Shown: positions 42,939 through 51,284 of the stretch, one piece after another | Numbering within the stretch: the first letter of the stretch is position 1 | Layout of the letters: each line of letters starts with the position of its first letter | Assembly: GCA_031286695.1 (NCBI GenBank) | Contig: JAITTY010000011.1 | Span: 620,001 to 684,000 of the forward strand | DNA length: 64,000 nucleotides | Source of the DNA: Sphingobacterium sp. | GTDB taxonomy: Bacteria; Bacteroidota; Bacteroidia; Sphingobacteriales; Sphingobacteriaceae | Direction of reading: 5' to 3' | Position numbers and translations under genes: made by a program | The notes under the pieces: model-generated | Seen by the model: only the letters and a program-made list of their open reading frames with translations | The model's database searches: none | What the model was told of the DNA's origin: nothing

Positions 42939-43994
42939 ATGAGCGATAAATTAAAAATCGGAATTACCGTAGGCGATATTAACGGCATTGGACTTGAAGT
43001 AATCATTAAATCTTTGGTAGATCAACGTATGTGTGACTTCTTTACGCCAGTGGTTTACGGAAACACAAAGGTTGCTTCTTTTCACCGTAAAGCGATCGGG
43101 GTAAATGATTTTAGCTTTAATGTTATTAATGATGCTGAGCAGGCGCATTCCAAAAGAGCAAATATGATCAATTGCTGGCAGGAAGATGTCAAGATTTCGT
43201 TGGGTGAAGAAAACGAAATTGGCGGTAAATATGCTTTTCTATCCCTGGAGAAAGCCGTTGAAGATCTAAAAGCGGGTAAAATCGATGCTTTGGTGACGGC
43301 TCCTATCAATAAGCATAACATTCAGCAGGAGGGATTTCAATTTCCGGGTCATACCGAATACCTGCAAGCCAAAGTTGGAGCCGATGATGTGCTGATGTTT
43401 ATGGTATGTGATGAATTGCGTATTGGCGTGGTGACAGGTCACATCCCCTTGCATGAAGTCGCTACTCATATTACCGAAGAAGCCATTCTTAAGAAACTTG
43501 CACTGATGAATGACTCTTTAAAGAAAGATTTTTGGATTGAAAAACCTAAGATTGCAGTATTGGGACTTAATCCGCATGCTGGTGATCATGGGATTATTGG
43601 CACCGAAGATGATCAAATCATTAGGCCTACGGTAGAAAAGGCAAACGAACAGGGGATCTTCTGTTTTGGCCCTTACCCAGCCGATGGTTTTTTTGCAAAA
43701 GGGGCTTATGAAAAATTTGATGCGGTATTGGCGATGTACCACGATCAAGGGTTAATTCCTTTTAAACATATCGCTAAAGGCGCTGGTGTGAACTATACTG
43801 CTGGTCTACCCATCGTACGTACTTCGCCGGATCATGGTACGGGCTATGATATCGCGGGAAAAAATCTAGCTTCCGAAAGCTCTTTTGTAGAAGCCATTTT
43901 TTCAGCTTTGCACATTGTAAAGCACCGTCGTGAACAAGCCGAGTTACTTAAAAATCCACTTGCTTTCCGTAAATTATCCAAAGATAGGGATTAG
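42939..43994 (+). CDS. pdxA: 4-hydroxythreonine-4-phosphate dehydrogenase
   Basis: A 351-residue enzyme of pyridoxal 5'-phosphate synthesis (DXP-dependent route), oxidising 4-phosphohydroxy-L-threonine with NAD. Family hallmarks are GITVGDINGIGLEVI at the N-terminus, ALVTAPINKHN, FPGHTEYL, LNPHAGDHG and YHDQGLIPFKH, which includes a metal-binding histidine. The start follows a good -7 box. The frame of the next gene overlaps its end, but the real CCA start lies downstream. Confidence 0.95.
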   Translation: MSDKLKIGITVGDINGIGLEVIIKSLVDQRMCDFFTPVVYGNTKVASFHRKAIGVNDFSFNVINDAEQAHSKRANMINCWQEDVKISLGEENEIGGKYAFLSLEKAVEDLKAGKIDALVTAPINKHNIQQEGFQFPGHTEYLQAKVGADDVLMFMVCDELRIGVVTGHIPLHEVATHITEEAILKKLALMNDSLKKDFWIEKPKIAVLGLNPHAGDHGIIGTEDDQIIRPTVEKANEQGIFCFGPYPADGFFAKGAYEKFDAVLAMYHDQGLIPFKHIAKGAGVNYTAGLPIVRTSPDHGTGYDIAGKNLASESSFVEAIFSALHIVKHRREQAELLKNPLAFRKLSKDRD

Positions 43995-44049
43995 GGGAAA
44001 AAATTGTTACTTTTGCAAACTGTTTGGTTTTTTACCTGCTGTTTTGACT

Positions 44050-45483
44050 ATGTACGATAATTTACAACATCCAATCTTTTCTATCATTAAGGAACTCGCC
44101 GAGACAACAAATACCGAATGCTATGTCATTGGTGGGTATGTTCGCGACTATATCATGAAGCGTCCTTTTAAGAATGATGTTGATATTGTTGTTGTCGGTA
44201 GCGGTATTGAATTTGCGACTTTATTGGGTGAAAAGTTGCATACTAAAGTTGCAGTATATAAGAATTTTGGCACAGCAATGCTTGTCTATGAAGGACTGAA
44301 TGTAGAGTTTGTCGGTGCGCGAAGGGAATCCTACCGTGCCAATTCACGTAAACCTATTGTAGAAGATGGTACCTTAGCCGATGATCAAAATCGCCGTGAT
44401 TTTACGATCAATGCCATGGCATTTTCGTTAAATAAGTCCGATTACGGCACTTTAGTTGATCCATTTGAAGGTATACAAGATCTTGAGCACCGTCTAATTC
44501 GGACGCCCTTAGATCCGATAGAAACGTTTTCTGATGATCCATTGCGGATGATGCGGGCTATTCGCTTCGCTACACAGTTAAATTTTAAAATTGCTATCGA
44601 AGCCATTACAGCGATCACCGATACCAAAGAGCGTATAAAAATTATTTCTAAAGAACGGATTATCGATGAAATCAATAAAATTATTCTTTCCCCAAAACCG
44701 TCGGTAGGTTTCAAATACCTATTTGATACGGGGCTATTGGAATTGATATTTCCGGCGATGTATAATTTACATGGTGTGGATGTTATTGATGGCAAGGGGC
44801 ATAAAGATAATTTCTATCATACCTTGGAAGTGCTGGATAATGTGTGCGAACTATCAGATGATCTCTGGTTACGTTGGGCAGCCATTATGCATGATATTGC
44901 TAAACCGGCTACAAAACGTTTTGATAAAAAGCTCGGTTGGACTTTCCACGGCCATGAAGATCGTGGTGCCCGGATGGTGCCTAAACTTTTTGCTGAATTG
45001 AAGCTTCCGCTCAATGAGAAGATGAAATTTGTTCAGAAACTTGTACAATTGCATCTTCGGCCGATTGTCTTGGCACAAGATATCGTAACAGATTCTGCGG
45101 TACGTCGTCTGCTGTTTGAGGCTGGCGATGATATTGAAGCCCTGATGATGCTGTGTCATGCAGATGTGACGACAAAAAATGAGTTTAAAAAGAAAAAATA
45201 TCGCCAGAACTTCGAGCTTGTCAAACAAAAACTGAAGGACGTGGAAGAACGGGATAAAGTCCGGAACTGGCAGCCACCAATTAGCGGAGAAGATATTATG
45301 GTCTTGTTTGGCTTAGCTCCGGGTCGTACTGTAGGACAACTGAAAAACTTGATCCGAGAAGCCATTCTGGAAGGTGAAATTCCAAATTCCCGGGTAGAGG
45401 CTTATCAGTTTTTGGTGAAAAAAGGCGGGGAAATGAACCTGACGATCAAACAAGAAATCCCATTGGAAATTTCCAATTCTTAA
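44050..45483 (+). CDS. cca: CCA tRNA nucleotidyltransferase (poly(A) polymerase/HD family)
   Basis: A 477-residue enzyme that adds or repairs the CCA end of tRNA. The frame is open from 43930 inside pdxA, but the ATG at 44050 (MYDNLQHPIFSIIKELAETT) is the natural start. It has the nucleotidyltransferase signature GGYVRD (28-33) and metal aspartates D43 and D45 (NDVDIVVVG), the RRDFTINAMAFSL motif, and DDPLRMMRAIRFA for RNA and nucleotide binding. An HD-type hydrolase domain follows (WAAIMHDIAKP). HD-bearing enzymes of this class are common in Bacteroidota. Confidence 0.94.
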   Translation: MYDNLQHPIFSIIKELAETTNTECYVIGGYVRDYIMKRPFKNDVDIVVVGSGIEFATLLGEKLHTKVAVYKNFGTAMLVYEGLNVEFVGARRESYRANSRKPIVEDGTLADDQNRRDFTINAMAFSLNKSDYGTLVDPFEGIQDLEHRLIRTPLDPIETFSDDPLRMMRAIRFATQLNFKIAIEAITAITDTKERIKIISKERIIDEINKIILSPKPSVGFKYLFDTGLLELIFPAMYNLHGVDVIDGKGHKDNFYHTLEVLDNVCELSDDLWLRWAAIMHDIAKPATKRFDKKLGWTFHGHEDRGARMVPKLFAELKLPLNEKMKFVQKLVQLHLRPIVLAQDIVTDSAVRRLLFEAGDDIEALMMLCHADVTTKNEFKKKKYRQNFELVKQKLKDVEERDKVRNWQPPISGEDIMVLFGLAPGRTVGQLKNLIREAILEGEIPNSRVEAYQFLVKKGGEMNLTIKQEIPLEISNS

Positions 45484-45528
45484 AATATAGTATTATTTTT
45501 AAAAGGTTAAAAGAAGAAAATAGCAGAG

Positions 45529-46119
45529 ATGGCAATTTATAGATTTAGAGTTACTTTTGAAGATTATGAAGATGTATATCGTGAAATCGACATGCCTTCA
45601 AAAAGTACATTTATAGAGCTACATGAGGAAATCCATAAATCAACAGGGTATGCTGCAGATGCATCTTCCTCTTTCTATGTGAGCAATGATCAATGGAAAA
45701 AGGGAACAGAGATCGCATTTAAGCCTACACAGCGTAAGAAAGATGCTGAGGTGTTGTTGATGGAGAATATCCGTTTAAGTAAGTTTATCGATGATCCACA
45801 TCAGAAATTTTACTACGTTTACAATTTTGATCGTCCTTATGATTTTCAGGTTGAGCTGATCAAGATTCTAAAAGAAGAGGATGGCAAGGATTATCCGGCG
45901 CTGTTTAAGTCTATGGGTCAGGTTCCTAAAACAATGACTGCGGCTAATTTTCCAGTATCAGATGCTGTTGAAGAGGATGAGTATGTGGAGGAGGATGATA
46001 CACAATATGGTGTAGACGACGAAGACGAACTGGACGGCTTTGATAGCGATGATGAGGAGGAAGATGAAGATGGGGGAGAAGAGCGTGAGGAATCCAACGG
46101 CTACGAAGACGAATATTAA
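45529..46119 (+). CDS. Plasmid pRiA4b ORF-3-like protein
   Basis: A 196-residue cytoplasmic protein. Residues 1-about 140 (YRFRVTFEDYEDVYREIDMP, STFIELHEEIHKSTG, FYYVYNFDRPYDFQVELIKI) match the pRiA4b ORF-3-like family (IS1096/TnpR passenger-like), which is widespread on chromosomes. The C-terminal about 50 residues are almost entirely Asp/Glu (EEDEYVEEDDTQYGVDDEDE and on), a disordered acidic tail. It sits between cca and miaA, both tRNA-maturation genes, so an RNA-related role is possible, but function is unknown. Confidence 0.85.
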   Translation: MAIYRFRVTFEDYEDVYREIDMPSKSTFIELHEEIHKSTGYAADASSSFYVSNDQWKKGTEIAFKPTQRKKDAEVLLMENIRLSKFIDDPHQKFYYVYNFDRPYDFQVELIKILKEEDGKDYPALFKSMGQVPKTMTAANFPVSDAVEEDEYVEEDDTQYGVDDEDELDGFDSDDEEEDEDGGEEREESNGYEDEY

Positions 46120-46167
46120 TTAAGAATACTTCACAGGCCCTTTTCAGTCTGTGGAGTGCTATATTAT

Positions 46168-47088
46168 ATGGCAAATAAAAAAACATTGATAGCCATTGTG
46201 GGGCCAACTGCTGTTGGTAAGACTGCAATGGCTATTTCATTGGCTCAATATTATAAAACAGCGATAATTTCCGCAGATTCCCGTCAGTTCTATCGGGAAA
46301 TGTCTATAGGTACAGCAAAGCCTGATCCGGAAGAACTTCAGGCTGCACCACATTATTTTATCGACTCGCATACGATCACGCAGGATTATTCTGCAGGAGA
46401 TTTTGAGCGGGAGGCCTTACAGAAACTAGAAGAGTTATTCCAATTGCATGAGGTCGTGATTATGGTAGGTGGTTCCGGCTTATTTGTCCGCGCTTTATGT
46501 GAAGGATTGGATGATCTGCCTAAGGCTGGTGATGAAGTGCGCGAGCGACTTAATCATGAACTTGCCACTAATGGATTGGAAGTCTTAAAAGATCGATTGA
46601 AAAGCATCGATCCTGCCTATTTTGAAACTGCAGACATCGATAATCCACAACGTGTAGTTCGGGCTCTTGAAGTTTTTGAGGCGACAGGCAAACCAATGTC
46701 CTTTTATCACAAAAAGGAAGTTGAGAAAAGACCTTTTGACGTACTTACAATAGGATTGCATATGGATCGGGCTCAGTTGTACGAAAGGATCAATTTGCGT
46801 GTGGATTTGATGTTGGCCAAGGGCTTATTGGATGAAGTGAAAGCTTTACTTCCCTTCAGGACGAAGCCTGCATTGCTCACTGTTGGTTATGCTGAATTGT
46901 TTGATTATCTGGATGGAAAACAATCTTTGGCAGAAGCTGTAGAAAAAATCAAGCAAAATTCGAGGCGTTATGCCAAGCGGCAGATCACCTGGTTTAAAAA
47001 ATATGGTCATACACACTGGTTCCAATCCCAGGAGACAGACGCTATCATTGATTTTATTCAAAAGGAGCTGAGGGGAGAGCATTCCTAA
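46168..47088 (+). CDS. miaA: tRNA dimethylallyltransferase
   Basis: A 306-residue enzyme that transfers a dimethylallyl group to A37 of tRNAs reading codons starting with U. The P-loop GPTAVGKT is at residues 12-19, followed by ISADSRQFYREMSIGTAKPD and the C-terminal RRYAKRQITWFKK. The frame opens at a GTG at 46156, but the ATG at 46168 (MANKKTLIAIVGPT) fits the family. It ends before the large palindromic terminator at 47122. Confidence 0.96.
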   Translation: MANKKTLIAIVGPTAVGKTAMAISLAQYYKTAIISADSRQFYREMSIGTAKPDPEELQAAPHYFIDSHTITQDYSAGDFEREALQKLEELFQLHEVVIMVGGSGLFVRALCEGLDDLPKAGDEVRERLNHELATNGLEVLKDRLKSIDPAYFETADIDNPQRVVRALEVFEATGKPMSFYHKKEVEKRPFDVLTIGLHMDRAQLYERINLRVDLMLAKGLLDEVKALLPFRTKPALLTVGYAELFDYLDGKQSLAEAVEKIKQNSRRYAKRQITWFKKYGHTHWFQSQETDAIIDFIQKELRGEHS

Positions 47089-47121
47089 GGATCTGACTGG
47101 AGAGAACTTGGGGTTTAGATA

Positions 47122-47175
47122 GATGAAATAAAAAAAGCCTTTGTTATTAATAACAAAGGCTTTTTTTATTTCATC
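47122..47175. terminator. 54-bp perfect palindrome, bidirectional terminator
   Basis: Positions 47122-47148 and 47149-47175 are perfect reverse complements with no spacer (27-bp arms; centre TTGTTATTAATAACAA, outer AAAAAAAGCC / GGCTTTTTTT). It lies between miaA (plus) and ilvE (minus), and with its A and T runs it should terminate both. Unusually long for a terminator. Confidence 0.85.
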
Positions 47176-47182
47176 GTGGAAA

Positions 47183-48253
47183 TTACTTCACTAAATAGTT
47201 CCATCCGAATGGATCTTCTACTTTGCCATAACGCAAGTCGTTAAGGTAATTCAAAACACGATTTGAAAACTCGCGGCCCTCTACTGGCGGCAAGTGATAG
47301 TCTTGGCCTTCAAAACCGATACGGCTAATATCTGTGATCGTTGCTGCAGTACCAGCTGCGAAAGCTTCCGTTACTGTACCGGCTTTAATACCGTCAATTA
47401 GTTCTTGAATAGATACCTTTCTCTGCTCGGCTTTATAACCCCATTTCTCCGCCAATTCCATAATTGTACGGCGTGTTACACCGTGTAAGATGGTATCACC
47501 ATGTGGTGTGATAATCGTATCTCCAATGCGGAAAATAAGATTTGCCGTACCTGCTTCTTCAATATATTTATGTTCAGAAGCATCTGTCCACATAATTTGG
47601 TCATAACCTTCGTCATTAGCCAATTGTGTTGGGTAAAGCGATAAGGCATAGTTACCTGCATTTTTAGAAAAACCAACACCACCCTCTGCTGCACGTGTAT
47701 AGTAGGTCTCAACTTTTAAGCTGATTGCTTTGCTGTAATATGCGCCTACAGGGCCAGTGATAATGATAAATTTGTATGACTTAGAAGGGTGTACACCTAA
47801 TGCTGCTTCTGTTGCGAACATAAAAGGACGGATGTACAATGATGAACCTTCTTTTGCCGGGATCCAGTTACGGTCGATGTCCAATAGTTTGCTTAGACCA
47901 TCCATAAAAATTTCCTCAGGTACCTCCGGCATTTGAAGACGTGCGGCAGATTTGTTGAATCTTTCCCAGTTTCTGTCCGGACGGAAGATACTCACTGTTC
48001 CATCTGCAAATTTATAAGCTTTGATTCCTTCAAAGATCGCTTGACCATAATGTAATGCGGACATCGAAGGACTAATACTGATATCTCCATAAGGGACGAT
48101 GCTGACATCTTTCCATTCACCGTCATCATAGTTTGCGACCAGCATGTGGTCGGATAAAATCTTTCCGAATTTTAGATTGTCGAAATCTACTTGCGAGAGT
48201 CTTGAATTTTGAGTTGGCTCTACGCGAATTGAATAGTTCTCTGTCGCGTTCAT
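47183..48253 (-). CDS. ilvE: Branched-chain amino acid aminotransferase
   Basis: A 356-residue class IV PLP-dependent aminotransferase that interconverts Leu, Ile and Val with their 2-oxo acids. The PLP lysine is expected in FSKNAGNYALSLYPTQLA (K197). Other family segments are LHYGQAIFEGIKAY, YIRPFMFAT, EEAGTANLIFRI and ILHGVTRRTIMELA. Length suits the longer BCAT subgroup. Single gene; the upstream region carries a 12-bp palindrome at 48306. Confidence 0.93.
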   Translation of the reverse strand: MNATENYSIRVEPTQNSRLSQVDFDNLKFGKILSDHMLVANYDDGEWKDVSIVPYGDISISPSMSALHYGQAIFEGIKAYKFADGTVSIFRPDRNWERFNKSAARLQMPEVPEEIFMDGLSKLLDIDRNWIPAKEGSSLYIRPFMFATEAALGVHPSKSYKFIIITGPVGAYYSKAISLKVETYYTRAAEGGVGFSKNAGNYALSLYPTQLANDEGYDQIMWTDASEHKYIEEAGTANLIFRIGDTIITPHGDTILHGVTRRTIMELAEKWGYKAEQRKVSIQELIDGIKAGTVTEAFAAGTAATITDISRIGFEGQDYHLPPVEGREFSNRVLNYLNDLRYGKVEDPFGWNYLVK

Positions 48254-48305
48254 CTTATTTTTTAATTACTTAGGCTAAGTTAGGAAAAAAATGAAATATA
48301 AGTTG

Positions 48306-48317
48306 CACGTATACGTG
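48306..48317. promoter_or_regulatory. 12-bp palindrome upstream of ilvE
   Basis: CACGTATACGTG is a perfect palindrome 53 bp upstream of the ilvE ATG. Its position suits an operator. Its binding protein is unknown. Confidence 0.3.
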
Positions 48318-48578
48318 TATAATTTACCCGCTTGGCTATGCCTTTTATTTCGGACAGTTGTTCCCTATTTTACTACACTTTTTTTTGAAATGGAAGAATT
48401 TAACTTCATATCTCTCGGTTAGTCTGTATTAATAATTAAATGTGTTAATTTTTTATTAATTAACACGGTTATTTCATATTATGGCATAAAGTTTGGCTGT
48501 AAAGAATGCGGTCCTTTAGATGGGCTTTTTGGTCCGCAGTAACGCTATAAAATCACTTATCATAAAAATAAACTTAGT

Positions 48579-48737
48579 ATGGAATTGACTCACAGTCTTA
48601 ACAAAAGTAGTGAAGTAACATCAGGTGATAATCGCTCAGTGTTACAGGGTGAAGTTGAAGTTCAGAAGAAAGGTATTTCTATGAATTTTATCCTTGGTTT
48701 TTTTGTTTTTTTATATAAAACGGCAATTAAACCTTAA
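48579..48737 (+). CDS. Possible 52-residue small protein
   Basis: A complete frame from ATG 48579 to TAA 48735 reads MELTHSLNKSSEVTSGDNRS, continues through GEVEVQKKG, and ends in a short hydrophobic stretch (MNFILGFFVFLYKTAIKP). A hydrophilic N-terminus with a C-terminal membrane segment is plausible for a small tail-anchored protein. No convincing ribosome-binding site or family match supports it. Confidence 0.35.
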   Translation: MELTHSLNKSSEVTSGDNRSVLQGEVEVQKKGISMNFILGFFVFLYKTAIKP

Positions 48738-48889
48738 CAAACCTCCATTATAGTCTAAGCATTCTTTAGCTTAGCCATCAGACGAACGCAAAGCCGTTCT
48801 CAAAAAACAACAAAACAGCAATATGAGATTAGCCAAAATATAGGGAAACCCAGGAAATTTTGGCTAATCTCCAGCCGAAAGCACTGATT

Positions 48890-50404
48890 TTATTCAGCTA
48901 ATATCTTTAATAAAGGATCGAGGTATTCGCGGCTATTGCTTAATCTTGGAACCTTATTTTGTCCACCTAGCTTACCTCTCGATTTCATCCATTTATAGAA
49001 TGTATCTTCGGGCGCATTGTGTACAATAGGTGGACGAAGAGCCATATTCTTAAAACGTTTGGCGTCGTAATCGGAATTGATTTCACGGAGTTTTGCGTCT
49101 AATATTTCACAAAAACGCTTAAAATCATTGGGTTGTTGCTCAAATTCGATCACCCATTCATGTGCTCCAGCTTCAGCATCTTTAAAATACACAGGTCCGG
49201 CTGTATAATCTTTTATACGTGCCTGTGTTAATTTGCTCGCTTCGGCCAGCGCCTGTTCGGCATTGTCAACAATAACCTCTTCACCAAAGGTATTAATATA
49301 TTGTTTGGTTCGTCCAGAGATCTGAAAACGATATGGCGATAATGAAGTGAATTTGATGGTATCTCCGATTTTATAACGCCATAAACCAGCGTTGGTCGAG
49401 ATGATTAATGCATAGTTTTTACCGAGCTCCACCTGATCCAAACGTAAAGTGGACGGATTTTCCTCGTGCATTCGCTCTGTCGGTAAGAATTCGTAATAAA
49501 TACCATAATCTAACATGAGCAGAAGATCTTCCGAATCAGATTGATCCTGTAAACCAAAATACCCTTCTGAGGCATTATAATTCTCAAGATAATACATGTT
49601 GTCCGAAGGGATCAATTTTTGGAATTGCTCGCGGTATGGCTTGAAGCTCACCCCGCCATGTCCATAAAACTCTAGGTTTGGCCAGACCTCCAAGAGGTTG
49701 TCTTTGCCTGTAATTTCAAGGATACGCTTGGCCATAACAATATTCCAGGTCGGTACGCCGGCTAGGCTGGTTACGTTTTCTTTAATCGTTATTTGGGCAA
49801 TTTGCTCAATTTTCTCCTCAAAGTTGGGATTTAAAGTAACCTCCATATTGGGAGTTCGCTTAAATTCAGCCCAAAAAGGAAGGTTACGGATGAGGATCGA
49901 TGAAAGGTCCCCATAATAGGAATCTGGACTGAAGTTGTTTATTTGCGAGGATCCGCCAATAACGACAGATTTTCCGGTAAAAACGCGGTTTTCGGGTCTA
50001 TTATGGCAATAGATCGTCAGCATATCCTTGCCGCCCTGAAAGTGACATTCCTCAAGCGCTTCTTCGCTGACAGGAATAAATTTGCTGCGATCAGATGTGG
50101 TACCCGAGGATTTTGCAAACCATTTGATATCGGAGGGCCACAGGATATTCTGTTCGCCTTTTATCATGCGGTCAACATAACCTTTGATATCATCATAATC
50201 CTGTATTGGGACACGTTCCTTGAAAATCTCTGGTGTCAATATACTGGTGTAGTCGTATTTTTTCCCCCATTCCGTCGCCTCAGCAGTGGCAATTAAACTT
50301 TGAAACCATTCTTCTTGTACATCGTGTGGGTATTTCATGAAAAGTTCAATCTGGTGGATTCTTTTTTTCATGAACCAAGTAAAAATGGAGTTTAATAAGG
50401 CCAT
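48890..50404 (-). CDS. GH3 auxin-responsive promoter family protein
   Basis: A 504-residue acyl-adenylate/acyl-acid-amido-synthetase-like protein of the GH3 family, common in Bacteroidota. Visible motifs are WFAKSSGTTSDRSKFIPVSE (nucleotide-binding loop), ENYNASEGYFGLQDQ (around the second ATP motif) and GLWRYKIGDTIKFT. The family joins amino acids to acyl acids in plants; the bacterial substrate is unknown. It starts 22 bp downstream of lptB on the same strand, and this neighbourhood suggests envelope or lipid metabolism. Confidence 0.88.
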   Translation of the reverse strand: MALLNSIFTWFMKKRIHQIELFMKYPHDVQEEWFQSLIATAEATEWGKKYDYTSILTPEIFKERVPIQDYDDIKGYVDRMIKGEQNILWPSDIKWFAKSSGTTSDRSKFIPVSEEALEECHFQGGKDMLTIYCHNRPENRVFTGKSVVIGGSSQINNFSPDSYYGDLSSILIRNLPFWAEFKRTPNMEVTLNPNFEEKIEQIAQITIKENVTSLAGVPTWNIVMAKRILEITGKDNLLEVWPNLEFYGHGGVSFKPYREQFQKLIPSDNMYYLENYNASEGYFGLQDQSDSEDLLLMLDYGIYYEFLPTERMHEENPSTLRLDQVELGKNYALIISTNAGLWRYKIGDTIKFTSLSPYRFQISGRTKQYINTFGEEVIVDNAEQALAEASKLTQARIKDYTAGPVYFKDAEAGAHEWVIEFEQQPNDFKRFCEILDAKLREINSDYDAKRFKNMALRPPIVHNAPEDTFYKWMKSRGKLGGQNKVPRLSNSREYLDPLLKILAE

Positions 50405-50426
50405 AGGGGGAGATCTGCTTTAATCT

Positions 50427-51161
50427 TTAAAATTTTTTCCTTCTTAATTCAAAATGCCGACCGAGGTAAAATTTACGGGCGAGCTCATTATCTGCAATTT
50501 CCTCAGGTGTACCTGTCAGCATGATCTTTCCTTCAGTCAGGAGATAGGCCCTGTCCGTGATGGATAATGTTTCCTGTACATTGTGATCGGTAATTAAAAT
50601 GCCGATATTACGGGTTTTGAGTTTGGCCACAATCGTCTGAATTTCTTCCACGGCGATCGGGTCAACCCCTGCAAAAGGCTCATCCAAAAGTATAAAGGAT
50701 GGATTTGCAGCTAATGCTCTCGCAATTTCGGTACGTCGACGCTCCCCTCCGGATAATAAGTCACCTCTGTTTTTACGGACACGGTGTAAACTGAATTCGG
50801 TAAGCAATTCTTCCAGTTTCGCCAGACGCTCCTCTTTATTCGGGTAGTGGATTTCTAATACAGCCAAGATATTGTTTTCTACAGAAAGTTTCCGAAAGAC
50901 GGAAGCCTCTTGGGCTAAATACCCTATGCCACGTTGAGCACGCTGGTACATTGCATCTTGCGTAATTTCTTGATCATCGAGGAATACTTTACCTTCATTG
51001 GGCTTGATAAGACCAACAATCATATAGAAAGAGGTGGTTTTTCCTGCTCCATTAGGCCCCAATAGTCCGACAATCTCTCCTTGTTCTACATGGAAGGAAA
51101 CATTGTTGACAACGGTGCGTTGTTTGTATTTTTTTATGAGATGTTCTGCCTTTAAAATCAT
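50427..51161 (-). CDS. lptB: LPS export ABC transporter ATP-binding protein
   Basis: A 244-residue ATPase that powers LptBFG extraction of lipopolysaccharide from the inner membrane. The Walker A motif GPNGAGKTT is at residues 35-43. The signature LLSGGERRRTEIARAL, Walker B FILLDEPFAGVDP and H-loop ITDHNVQETL follow. The family-specific EASVFRKLSVENN is present. It lies between recJ and the GH3 gene, all on the minus strand. Confidence 0.95.
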   Translation of the reverse strand: MILKAEHLIKKYKQRTVVNNVSFHVEQGEIVGLLGPNGAGKTTSFYMIVGLIKPNEGKVFLDDQEITQDAMYQRAQRGIGYLAQEASVFRKLSVENNILAVLEIHYPNKEERLAKLEELLTEFSLHRVRKNRGDLLSGGERRRTEIARALAANPSFILLDEPFAGVDPIAVEEIQTIVAKLKTRNIGILITDHNVQETLSITDRAYLLTEGKIMLTGTPEEIADNELARKFYLGRHFELRRKKF

Positions 51162-51284
51162 CTTCGTGGAATGTCTTGTGTTTTATGGTATGCTTTCATA
51201 CGTGGTATTCAATCCAGTATGTGGGTTCTTTGCCTCGGACAAATCTTGTGTAAATATATTTAATATCTTCTTACTATTGCAATA

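Larger units (their letters stand above)
48254..48889. other. Long intergenic region between ilvE and the GH3 gene
   Basis: 636 bp between the ilvE start and the GH3 stop. It contains the ilvE upstream palindrome (48306-48317) and one small plus-strand ORF (48579-48737). The remainder is AT-rich (for example TTAATTTTTTATTAATTAAC near 48442) with nothing recognised. Confidence 0.5.

Noticed and set aside
43930..44049. 40-codon N-terminal extension of the CCA enzyme overlapping pdxA
   Set aside because: The extension does not fit the family, and MYDNLQHP at 44050 is a natural start.
45529..46119. Insertion sequence suggested by the pRiA4b ORF-3/IS1096 family name
   Set aside because: No transposase, terminal repeats or target duplication around it; the family is common on chromosomes.
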